Assembly (NCBI GenBank): GCA_900766555.1
Contig: CAAFVR010000020.1
Location: forward strand, 1-8,307
Direction of reading: 5' to 3'
DNA from: Helicobacteraceae bacterium
Lineage (GTDB): Bacteria > Campylobacterota > Campylobacteria > Campylobacterales > Helicobacteraceae
DNA length: 8,307 nucleotides
Part shown: piece after piece, positions 1 through 7,067 of the stretch
How the letters are laid out: every line of letters begins with the position of its first letter
Numbering within the stretch: position 1 is the first letter of the stretch
Position numbers and translations under genes: made by a program
The notes under the pieces: model-generated
What the model was told of the DNA's origin: nothing
Databases searched by the model: none
What the model saw: the letters and a program-made list of their open reading frames with translations, nothing else

Positions 1-105
1 ATAAAGTAACTAAGGGATTTAAAATGCGCGATTTATGGGTTTGATTGTGAGATTAAGCAATGTCAGATGAGGAAATTATGAAATCTTCTAATGTCAATAA
101 TGTCA

Positions 106-122
106 GGGAGGGAGGGGGACGG
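106..122 (+). other. G-run cluster (weak G-quadruplex candidate)
   Basis: Four G runs (GGG, GGG, GGGGG, GG) are separated by only A, A and AC. This breaks sharply with the AT-rich surroundings. Three runs are long enough for a three-tetrad quadruplex and the fourth supplies only two Gs, so a two-tetrad fold is the most the sequence supports. It lies about 150 bp before the autotransporter start, upstream of the proposed promoter. Confidence 0.35.
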
Positions 123-188
123 AGCGAGGCATTTTTAAAGCGAACAGTTTTTTATGTTAAATCATATTTGCCGCCCAAAGGCACATGA

Positions 189-200
189 TTTGAGCTCAAA
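189..200. promoter_or_regulatory. 12-bp perfect palindrome, possible operator
   Basis: TTTGAGCTCAAA is a perfect inverted repeat that ends about 20 bp before the proposed -35 box. Its place next to the promoter fits a dimeric regulator site, but it matches no operator I know. There is no loop, so it is not a good hairpin by itself. The role is inferred from position only. Confidence 0.25.
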
Positions 201-219
201 AACTCAAAAATCAATAAAT

Positions 220-249
220 TTGCTTTGGATTATTCTATTTTGGTATGCT
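220..249 (+). promoter_or_regulatory. Candidate housekeeping sigma promoter for the autotransporter gene
   Basis: An extended -10 (TG, one base, then TATGCT at 244-249) follows an 18-bp spacer from TTGCTT (220-225), a 4/6 match to the -35 consensus. The spacer is T-rich, as is typical of Campylobacterota promoters, where the -35 is poorly conserved. Transcription would start near 256 and give a leader of about 23 nt. The leader has no good Shine-Dalgarno sequence, so translation initiation may be weak or may rely on the AT-rich context. Confidence 0.4.
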
Positions 250-278
250 TTTTAGCTTAATTTATATATAGATGAGTC

Positions 279-3200
279 ATGAAACTATCCCCCCTTTTAA
301 CTAATTTAAATAATAAAAACCCAAGTTTTTTTAGAGCTTCATTTGCGCTATCTGCATTTTTATCCCTTTCATTTGCATATGCCAATAGGGCTGATATATT
401 GCTAGATAATAGCACTTGCTGTTGTGGTCCATGCCAGATGAATAAATGCGACATGAAGTTGCATGAAATCGGCAATGTCACAAATAAGGGCTCAAATTCG
501 CTTGGCATAACAATTACAATTCCACAAGGCAAAAATCAATCTACCACAAATTGCGTTTGTAAAAATACATGCAGCTCAAGCGAATCTAGCTCTAATGGCA
601 GCATTTCAATAACATTTAGCAACACAAAGACAGAAATAACCGAAGAAAACAAAACATATATTCATGGCAATGTCATAAATCAAGCCCAAAATGACAACAA
701 TGACAACAAAATAAGCTTTCAATCTTATGGCGAGATCAGCAGATCCGTAGTGGCGCGCAACAAAGGCAGCAATATCGTCACTTTTGATGCATCAAAGCTC
801 GGTCTAACTGGCTTTATCAAAGGCGATGTCATAAATGAAAGCAAAGATAGCGGCAGAAATGAAATTAAACTCCAAGGCGGCGGCGCAATATTTGGCTCTG
901 TGATAAATCGCAATGAAAATGCAAGCCAGGCCAATTGCAAATGCGGCGGCATTTTTGAATCCATAGTAAATGGTACAGAAAGCGCCACAACTAGCACAGA
1001 TTCAAGTTCCATGAATTGCAAATGCAGCAATGTCGTGCAATTTTATGGGCGCAGCAAAGGCATAATATATGGCAATGTAGAAGCGCATAAAAATGGCTCA
1101 AATTACATAAGTTTTGGTGATGATCTAACAAAAGTGAGCATGGATAATAAAACTCAGCGGATCTGCACTACTCCAGATCATGTAAATACGCAAAATAATT
1201 CATCTTTTGATAATTTAAATGGCGGCTGTGGCGAAATAAGAGGCAATATATTAAATGCAGCTGATTCCAAAGGTCAAAATAAAATAATATTTTTTGGCGA
1301 TGGCAAGATTTCGGATGTCACAAATAATTCAAAGCATAATGGTGTAAATTTCATCGTTTTTGCCGGCAGCCAGGATAAAAAGCCATTTTCTGGCAGCGTG
1401 GCACAAGATCAATTGCAAAATACCTCAATTGTAAATGGAAATATCACAAATACCGGATCTGGCAGCAATGTCATTTATTTTACGCAATGTCATGGCACAG
1501 ATAATTTCAGCATGGCGACAGCTCAAAGTACTTCTTGCCAAGATACCACTTCAAATGACACTTCAGGTACAAATAAAAAGACGCATTTTGGCGGGAGCAG
1601 GAGCTTTGTAACTGGAAATATCACAAATACCGGATCTGGCAGCAATGTCATAATATTTGGCGCGCATCACAATGATTCTCATGCCAATGTGAATTTAACA
1701 AATAGTTCAAAAGGCAGCAATAATATCTATTTTTTCCAAGGCGGTTATCTAAAAGCGAGCTTCAAAAATACGGGTTCTGGAGATAATAATATTTATTCTG
1801 GCGTAAGTCATTTGAGCGAAAGCAATTTCACCTATAAAAGTAATCCATATATCTATGGCCGGCCCGATGTTAGGATTTATACATCAATACCAAATGCTGG
1901 CTCAACTAATGAAAGCATGCTAAAGTTCAAGCCAACGACGGAGAAAACAAAGGGCGATGTCAAAGCGCCGCGTAAGCCCCAAGCATACAATGTGCTATAT
2001 TTGAGCGATGCTATATCAGATCTAGACATACCGCAAAAACAAACAAGTGTCATAATAAATCTATATATCGATAAAAATGGCTTTCATTGCAAGACGGGCT
2101 CAAATTCTTGCGCTTGCTCAAGCTCGTGCTCAAGCTCATTTGAGGGCTTTAATCAAAATAAAATGCAAGGCGATGCCATAACTTATGGCAAAGCGCATTC
2201 AGATCGCATAATTTCAAGCGCGCACAACACGCTATATCAGATCTACCCAATTTTTGAGCAAAAAAGTAAGTGCACAACATCAAATGGCGCAAATGATTAT
2301 GGCGATAGGAATTTAAAAGTGCTCCAAAGCATAAAATACGTTGGCGGCGGCACGGAAGAATCATGCAATGTGCCAGTCATAACGATAAAAAATTCTGTCA
2401 AATCCAATAATTTTGGCAAAGATGGCAGAACATATGCCGTTGTGCCCGAATTTAAAGAGGGCTTTGATGTGATAAAACCGCTTTTAAAAGAAGTCATAAC
2501 AGATGAATTTGGCGCCACGACGAGCTCAAAAGATACAACAACAGATACTCGCACACCAAAAGTGCAAGATCATACGACTTTCTTTTTGAATGGCATTTCG
2601 CGACATGTTGATGTAGCCGATAAAAATGCGATGATTTCAGCCTCCACAGTGGGCTTGCAGCTTTTTAGCGCAAATTTCAATAGCTTAAATAAACGCCTAG
2701 GCGAGCTAAGAAATAATGATAAAAGTAATGCACTTTGGGCGCGCGCTTTTGCTGGTTATCAGGTTTCAAATTTAGTTGGCACGGCGGATTATCGCGGTTA
2801 TGTGGCATCTGTGCCATTGCATAGCTTTTATCAAACGCTGCAAACTGGCTATGACTATGCTTTTGATTATGAAAATGGCTTTAGATCCTATGTAGGCATA
2901 GCAGCTGGATTATCAAATGCAAATATCAAAGGCCAGATTTCTAGAAATCGCGACAGCGTAAATGGCACATCTCAAGGACTACAAAGCGCTTTGAGTAATG
3001 GCTTAGAAGTTGGGCTATATCATAGCTATATCGGATCTGGCGCTAGCATCGGCTTGGATGATGATACATTAACGATACTAGATCCGCTACTTGGGATTTA
3101 TAGCGATACGATTATCAAAGTTGGTTTTATTAAAAATGATTTTAAGCTCGCGCATAACACATCAAATAAAAGTGCAAATAACAAAACAATAAGCGCATCT

Positions 3201-3671
3201 CAAGAAATAGGCTATCGTTTAAATATCACAAAGGCTTTTGCGATCACGCCAGAATTTGAATTTAGCTATGGGTATATAGATCCGATAAAATCGCTCGAAA
3301 ATAAACAAGGCAGCGCCACGCTAAAATCCGCTCAAGATGGCGGCACGCATATTTATAAAGCGCGACTTGGCACGAGCTTTCAATTTGCAAGTTCTATTGC
3401 GGATCTGCCTATTAAAACGCATGCTGGCGCTTATACGGATTATCAAGTAATAAAAGCTAGCCAAATTACGCTTGCTACAAATACAAAATTATTTGTAGAT
3501 AGCGCAGGGCTAGATCCGCTAAATGCTACGTCGCTTAATTTAGGACTAAGTCTTGGCTCAAATATCGAGTTGAGCGATAATTTGCGCTTATATGGCGAGC
3601 TAAATGGCACATATCTTGGCGCGATAAATAAACTTTATGAAATAAATGCCGGCTTGCGCTTTGGATTCTGA
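279..3671 (+). CDS. Cysteine-rich classical (type Va) autotransporter
   Basis: This is a self-secreting outer-membrane protein of 1130 residues whose passenger is probably displayed on the cell surface. Residues 1-35 are a signal peptide with a cleavage site at AYA-N. Residues 60-560 carry about a dozen degenerate units of the form G-N-(I/V)-x-N-x-G-S-N-x-I-x-F, read as a beta-solenoid. Residues 570-720 resemble the pertactin-like junction (INLYID at 593-598, DRIISS at 642-647). A linker helix lies around 780-812, and the barrel runs from LWARAF (W820) to the terminal GLRFGF, ending in the Phe recognised by the BAM complex. The passenger has 22 cysteines (C47, 48, 49, 52, 57, 92, 94, 98, 220, 222, 247, 249, 296, 317, 404, 420, 604, 611, 613, 617, 665, 696) and the barrel has none. 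The ATG at 279 is chosen because it directly begins the signal peptide, although its ribosome site is poor. The passenger's function, possibly adhesion, is not shown by the sequence. Confidence 0.93.
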   Translation: MKLSPLLTNLNNKNPSFFRASFALSAFLSLSFAYANRADILLDNSTCCCGPCQMNKCDMKLHEIGNVTNKGSNSLGITITIPQGKNQSTTNCVCKNTCSSSESSSNGSISITFSNTKTEITEENKTYIHGNVINQAQNDNNDNKISFQSYGEISRSVVARNKGSNIVTFDASKLGLTGFIKGDVINESKDSGRNEIKLQGGGAIFGSVINRNENASQANCKCGGIFESIVNGTESATTSTDSSSMNCKCSNVVQFYGRSKGIIYGNVEAHKNGSNYISFGDDLTKVSMDNKTQRICTTPDHVNTQNNSSFDNLNGGCGEIRGNILNAADSKGQNKIIFFGDGKISDVTNNSKHNGVNFIVFAGSQDKKPFSGSVAQDQLQNTSIVNGNITNTGSGSNVIYFTQCHGTDNFSMATAQSTSCQDTTSNDTSGTNKKTHFGGSRSFVTGNITNTGSGSNVIIFGAHHNDSHANVNLTNSSKGSNNIYFFQGGYLKASFKNTGSGDNNIYSGVSHLSESNFTYKSNPYIYGRPDVRIYTSIPNAGSTNESMLKFKPTTEKTKGDVKAPRKPQAYNVLYLSDAISDLDIPQKQTSVIINLYIDKNGFHCKTGSNSCACSSSCSSSFEGFNQNKMQGDAITYGKAHSDRIISSAHNTLYQIYPIFEQKSKCTTSNGANDYGDRNLKVLQSIKYVGGGTEESCNVPVITIKNSVKSNNFGKDGRTYAVVPEFKEGFDVIKPLLKEVITDEFGATTSSKDTTTDTRTPKVQDHTTFFLNGISRHVDVADKNAMISASTVGLQLFSANFNSLNKRLGELRNNDKSNALWARAFAGYQVSNLVGTADYRGYVASVPLHSFYQTLQTGYDYAFDYENGFRSYVGIAAGLSNANIKGQISRNRDSVNGTSQGLQSALSNGLEVGLYHSYIGSGASIGLDDDTLTILDPLLGIYSDTIIKVGFIKNDFKLAHNTSNKSANNKTISASQEIGYRLNITKAFAITPEFEFSYGYIDPIKSLENKQGSATLKSAQDGGTHIYKARLGTSFQFASSIADLPIKTHAGAYTDYQVIKASQITLATNTKLFVDSAGLDPLNATSLNLGLSLGSNIELSDNLRLYGELNGTYLGAINKLYEINAGLRFGF
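1436..1651. repeat. 39-bp exact direct repeat inside the autotransporter passenger
   Basis: Copy 1 is at 1436-1474 and copy 2 at 1613-1651. They are identical over 39 bases and 177 bp apart, exactly 59 codons, so both encode the solenoid unit GNITNTGSGSNVI. Between them lies a Cys/Ser/Thr-rich spacer with C404 and C420. Recombination between the copies would delete or duplicate 59 codons without a frameshift, so passenger length could vary. Confidence 0.9.
2115..2138. repeat. 12-bp tandem repeat encoding Cys-Ser-Ser-Ser twice
   Basis: Two copies of TGCTCAAGCTCR stand head to tail (2115-2126 and 2127-2138) and encode CSSS-CSSS. The repeat sits in a loop between INLYID and DRIISS of the pertactin-like region. 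It looks like a recent in-frame slippage duplication that added one of the passenger cysteines (C617). Confidence 0.75.
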
Positions 3672-3728
3672 CAAAACCGTTTATTTAAATGATTCAAGGG
3701 TAATTATGCAAATAGCAGAGGCAGCCTC

Positions 3729-3755
3729 GCCAAAAACTACGAAGTAGGCTTTGGC
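3729..3755 (+). other. Imperfect stem-loop after the autotransporter gene
   Basis: GCCAAA (3729-3734) pairs with TTTGGC (3750-3755) and CTAC (3737-3740) pairs with GTAG (3744-3747). A 2x2 internal loop separates the two stems and the terminal loop is GAA. GAGGC at 3718-3722 can pair instead with GCCTC at 3754-3758. There is no T-tract after it, so it is not a standard terminator. It may protect the 3' end of the mRNA or be part of a dispersed element. Confidence 0.45.
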
Positions 3756-3945
3756 CTCAGAGGGTATTCTAAGGGGGCATCCAAAACGCCCATCGCCACA
3801 ATCGCCACAGCATTATCTCGCTAGAGTCTCTGCGGAGAAGGGGTTTGGTATCGATTAGATCCGTATGACTTGGAGGAGGGGAGAGCTAAAAGCAATTTAA
3901 CATTTTTTAAGCTAAAAAGTAGCAAAATAAATCAATCAAAATGTG

Positions 3946-3949
3946 AAGG
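3946..3949 (+). promoter_or_regulatory. Shine-Dalgarno site of the nitroreductase gene
   Basis: AAGG lies six bases before the ATG at 3956. This supports that start over any internal Met. Confidence 0.7.
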
Positions 3950-3955
3950 TTCCAA

Positions 3956-4594
3956 ATGTCAAATGATTTTATAAAAGCTATGAAATATCGCTTCGCGTGC
4001 AAAAGCTTTGATGCTAACAAAAAGATAAGCACAGAGGATAAAAACGTGATTTTAGAGGCGGGGCTGCTTAGCCCTAGCTCATTTGGGCTTGAGCCAACAC
4101 GACTTATCATTAGTGAAAATGCGCAAACAAAACAAAAGCTTAGAGAAATTTGCTGGGGGCAAAAACAGCTTGAAGAAAGCGCATTGGCCGTGATTTTAAG
4201 CGTTAAAATAGAGGATATGAAGTCTGGATCTAGCTATGTGAGTTCTCAATTTGAGCGCAATGTGAGTGGCGATGCAGCAAAGCTTAAGTTCTATCTCGAA
4301 ACATATGCGGGATTTCAAAAAACATATTGCAATGATAAAAATGCGCTATATGCTTGGTGCGCGCATCAGGCTTATTTAATGGCGGGAAATATGATGAGCG
4401 TGGCGGCTTTTATCGGTATTGATTCATGTGCGATTGAGAGTTTTGAAAAGTCAAAAATGGATGAATTTTTAGCGCAAGAATTTGGCGTCAAGGGTCAGGA
4501 AACGGCGCTGGTTCTAACATTTGGTTATCGCGCTAGCGAGCCAAAATATAAATCCAATCGCATAAGTTTAAATGATTTTGTAAAAGCAATCTAA
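3956..4594 (+). CDS. FMN-dependent NAD(P)H nitroreductase, FrxA-like
   Basis: This is a cytoplasmic flavoprotein of 212 residues, the usual size for the nitroreductase family. These enzymes work as FMN dimers that take two electrons from NAD(P)H and reduce nitroaromatics, quinones or related compounds. R12 and K16 in YRFACKSFD and the SPSS box at 39-42 followed by FGLEP fit the FMN-phosphate and ring-binding parts. The segment AWCAHQAYLMAGNMM, then GIDSCAIE, is the family core, and FGYRA at 189-193 closes the FMN site. From memory it resembles H. pylori FrxA (RFAAKKYD, SPSS-x-GLEP, GIDSCPIE) more than RdxA. In H. pylori these enzymes activate metronidazole, and a similar effect here is inference. 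nrdA follows only 9 bp after the stop, so one transcript is likely. The physiological substrate is unknown. Confidence 0.93.
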   Translation: MSNDFIKAMKYRFACKSFDANKKISTEDKNVILEAGLLSPSSFGLEPTRLIISENAQTKQKLREICWGQKQLEESALAVILSVKIEDMKSGSSYVSSQFERNVSGDAAKLKFYLETYAGFQKTYCNDKNALYAWCAHQAYLMAGNMMSVAAFIGIDSCAIESFEKSKMDEFLAQEFGVKGQETALVLTFGYRASEPKYKSNRISLNDFVKAI

Positions 4595-4603
4595 GAATCG
4601 GTA

Positions 4604-7024
4604 ATGATAACCGTAGTTAAAAGAAATGGGAAAATCGAGCCACTTGATATAAAAAAGATACAAAAATACACAAGAGCTGCGGTTGATGGGCTAGATAATG
4701 TGAGTCAAAGCGAGCTCGAAGTTAGCGCGAATTTGCATTTCCGCGATGGCATATCAACGGAATTTATCCAACAAACGCTGATAAAAACGGCAGTTGATAA
4801 AATAGACATTGATACGCCAAATTGGACTTTTGTAGCCGCACGATTATTTTTGTATGACCTTTATCACAAAGTGAGCGGATTTACGGGCTATTTGCATTTG
4901 AGCGAATATTTCAAAAGGCTTGAATCTGAGGGCAAGGTCGTAGCGGGGTTAAAAGATAAATTCGATCTGGAATTTTTGAACTCAAAAATTGTGCCAACGC
5001 GGGATTTGCAATTCAATTATTTGGGCATCAAAACGCTGCATGATCGCTACCTCATAAAGTCCGGATCTAGCAAGCCGCTTGAGCTTCCGCAGCATATGTT
5101 TATGGCGATTGCTATGTTTTTGGCGCAAAATGAGGCAGATTGCAATTTTTGGGCTGTGGCTTTTTATGATGTGCTATCCAAATTTGAGGTCATGAGTGCG
5201 ACGCCAACGCTGGCGAATGCGCGCACGCCGCGACATCAGCTAAGTTCTTGCTACATCGGATCTACGCCAGATAATATCGAGGGGATTTTTGATGCATATA
5301 AAGAAATGGCGCTTTTGTCAAAATATGGCGGCGGAATTGGATGGGATTTTTCCCTCGTGCGCGGGCTTGGCTCATTTATTGATGGGCACAGAAATGCGGC
5401 CGGCGGGATAATACCATTTTTAAAAATCACAAATGATATTGCAATAGCGGTAGATCAGCTGGGCACTAGAAAGGGCGCGATTTCAAGCTATATTGAGATC
5501 TGGCATAGCGATGTGCACGAATTTATCGATTTGCGCAAAAATTCTGGCGAGGAACGCAGGCGCGCGCATGATCTTTTCCCAGCGCTTTGGATAAATGATC
5601 TTTTTATGAAACGCCTAGAAGAAGATGGACTTTGGAGCCTTTTTGACGCTTATGATGCAAATGATCTTACAAATCTGTATGGCGCGGATTTTGAGGCGCG
5701 TTATATCGAGCTCGAAAATGATCCATCAATTACAAAAGAGCAGCTAAAAGCCAAAGATTTGTGGAAAAAGGTTTTGACAAATTATTTTGAATCTGGCCTG
5801 CCATTTTTATGCTTCAAAGATAATGCAAATGTGGTAAATCCAAATGGTCACAAGGGCATTATTAGGAGCTCAAATTTATGCACAGAGATTTTCCAAAATA
5901 CAGCGCCAAATCATTATAAAATCGCCGTTGAGTTCGAAAATGACGGTAGTCACTGCAGATCTAGCGCGCATAGCAGCGGTTGCGAATGCGACTCTGGCGA
6001 AATAATATATTTCGAAGAAAATGAGCTAGTAACAACAGATAATGGCATCACAAAAAAGGCAAATAAAATTACGGCGCTTGATTCTATCGGCGGCAAAAAG
6101 GTCTTTATCGTTACAAAAGTGCGACAAGATGGCGCGACAGCCGTTTGCAATCTAGCGAGTATAAATTTAAGCAAAATTAATACAAAAGAGGATATCGCGC
6201 GCGTGGTGCCAATAGCCGTGCGCATGCTTGATAATGTGATAGATCTAAATTTTTATCCAAATCGCAAGACGAAATCCACGAATTTGCGCTCAAGAAGCAT
6301 TGGCCTAGGTATCATGGGCGAGGCGCAAATGCTAGCAAAATGCGGCATTTATTTTGGTTCAGATGAGCATTTAAATAAGATTGATGAAATAATGGAGGCC
6401 ATAAGCTTTAATGCCATAAATGCTAGTTCGGATCTAGCTAAAGAAAAGGGCTCTTATGCGGATTTTAGCGGCTCAAATTGGAGCAAGGGCATTTTCCCAA
6501 TTGATTTGGCAAATAAAGAGGCGCAGAAATTAACGCAAAAAGGTCTATTTGATAGCGATTTTTCATGGGATCTTTTGCGTGAAAATGTGAGGCAAAATGG
6601 CATGAGAAATGGTTATCTCATGGCCATAGCGCCAACTAGCTCGATTTCGATATTAGTTGGCACGACGCAAACGATTGAGCCAGTTTATAGTCGCAAATGG
6701 TATGAAGAAAATTTAAGCGGCATGATACCAGTTGTGGTGCCAGATTTAAATACAGAGACATTTAATTTCTATCAAAGTGCATATGATTTGGACCAAAAGC
6801 TCTTGGTTAGAGCGGCCGCAGTTAGGCAAAAATGGATAGATCAGGGGCAAAGTTTAAATATTTTTATGCGATTAGATGGAAATGCGTCTATAAAATCGCT
6901 ACATGAGATTTATATGCTGGCTTGGAAGCTTGGGATAAAATCAACATATTATCTCCGAACGCAGAGTCCAGAAGCGAAAGAAAGTGTAAATATCAATGTA
7001 ATTGAGTGCGAAAGCTGTCAATAA
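4604..7024 (+). CDS. nrdA: Class I ribonucleoside-diphosphate reductase, alpha subunit
   Basis: This is the catalytic subunit that reduces ribonucleoside diphosphates to deoxyribonucleotides, using a radical delivered by the beta subunit NrdB, whose gene is not in the window. Residues 3-92 form an ATP-cone, the overall activity site. The ten-stranded barrel follows. C216 (SSCYI) and C515 (VCNLASINL) form the active-site redox pair; C426 in NLCTE is the radical cysteine, with N424 and E428 beside it (E. coli C225, C462, C439, N437, E441). Y782-Y783 relay the radical, and PTSSISILVGTTQ begins near 677. The C-terminal pair C802 and C805 would pass electrons in from thioredoxin. The gap between C426 and C515 is 89 residues, against 23 in E. 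coli. Most of this is, from memory, a Campylobacterota insert, but residues 450-465 add a H-C-x4-H-x3-C-x-C segment that I do not recall in homologues. At 806 residues it is slightly long. The Shine-Dalgarno is weak, consistent with coupling to the gene before it. Confidence 0.97.
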   Translation: MITVVKRNGKIEPLDIKKIQKYTRAAVDGLDNVSQSELEVSANLHFRDGISTEFIQQTLIKTAVDKIDIDTPNWTFVAARLFLYDLYHKVSGFTGYLHLSEYFKRLESEGKVVAGLKDKFDLEFLNSKIVPTRDLQFNYLGIKTLHDRYLIKSGSSKPLELPQHMFMAIAMFLAQNEADCNFWAVAFYDVLSKFEVMSATPTLANARTPRHQLSSCYIGSTPDNIEGIFDAYKEMALLSKYGGGIGWDFSLVRGLGSFIDGHRNAAGGIIPFLKITNDIAIAVDQLGTRKGAISSYIEIWHSDVHEFIDLRKNSGEERRRAHDLFPALWINDLFMKRLEEDGLWSLFDAYDANDLTNLYGADFEARYIELENDPSITKEQLKAKDLWKKVLTNYFESGLPFLCFKDNANVVNPNGHKGIIRSSNLCTEIFQNTAPNHYKIAVEFENDGSHCRSSAHSSGCECDSGEIIYFEENELVTTDNGITKKANKITALDSIGGKKVFIVTKVRQDGATAVCNLASINLSKINTKEDIARVVPIAVRMLDNVIDLNFYPNRKTKSTNLRSRSIGLGIMGEAQMLAKCGIYFGSDEHLNKIDEIMEAISFNAINASSDLAKEKGSYADFSGSNWSKGIFPIDLANKEAQKLTQKGLFDSDFSWDLLRENVRQNGMRNGYLMAIAPTSSISILVGTTQTIEPVYSRKWYEENLSGMIPVVVPDLNTETFNFYQSAYDLDQKLLVRAAAVRQKWIDQGQSLNIFMRLDGNASIKSLHEIYMLAWKLGIKSTYYLRTQSPEAKESVNINVIECESCQ

Positions 7025-7067
7025 TTAAGATATTTTAGTATAGTGGGGTAGTTTTGATGAGGTTTTC
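7025..7067 (+). promoter_or_regulatory. Promoter and ribosome site of the S6 protease gene
   Basis: TATAGT at 7039-7044 is a 5/6 match to the -10 consensus, and the T-rich TATTTTAG before it is typical for this phylum. GAGG at 7059-7062 sits five bases before the ATG at 7068. The start is further fixed by an in-frame TAG at 7041-7043. No terminator is seen after nrdA, so read-through from the operon is also possible. Confidence 0.55.

Larger units (their letters stand above)
1..278. other. Upstream intergenic region of the autotransporter
   Basis: No gene could be supported here. All three + frames meet stops within the first 45 bases or so, and nothing recognisable reads on the minus strand. 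The stretch is AT-rich, apart from a G-rich patch at 106-122. It holds three copies of the heptamer AATGTCA (59-65, 90-96, 99-105), the last two inside a 9-bp tandem unit. It also holds a palindrome at 189-200 and a probable promoter at 220-249. No terminator for an upstream gene is clear: there is a T6 run near 148-153, but it lacks a strong stem before it. Confidence 0.6.
3672..3955. other. Intergenic region of atypical composition
   Basis: No gene with a start codon and convincing product is seen. Bases 3712-3890 are visibly GC-richer than the flanks. They include a hairpin (3729-3755), a 9-bp tandem repeat ATCGCCACA (3792-3800, 3801-3809) and a G-rich stretch at 3872-3881. One + frame (3693-3821) and one minus frame (3812-3684) are each open for 43 codons without an ATG. 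A 13-codon ORF at 3706-3747 has an AAGGG five bases before its ATG, but it is too short to call. The last 65 bases are AT-rich and should hold the nitroreductase promoter, though no single -10 stands out. No rho-independent terminator for the autotransporter is evident. Confidence 0.55.

Noticed and set aside
257..532. Minus-strand open frame across the autotransporter start
   Set aside because: It overlaps a clear signal peptide coding region on the other strand and has no recognisable domain; it is a shadow.
1436..1651. 39-bp direct repeats as insertion-sequence or CRISPR remnants
   Set aside because: Both copies are in frame and encode the solenoid unit of the passenger; there are only two copies and no spacer pattern or transposase.
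3706..3747. 13-codon ORF with a good Shine-Dalgarno
   Set aside because: Too short to support, overlaps the hairpin, and has no recognisable product; kept as a note in the intergenic entry.
3672..3955. Possible tRNA in the GC-richer intergenic block
   Set aside because: No T-arm consensus (GGTTCRA) with a matching acceptor stem could be assembled, and the hairpin does not fit a cloverleaf.
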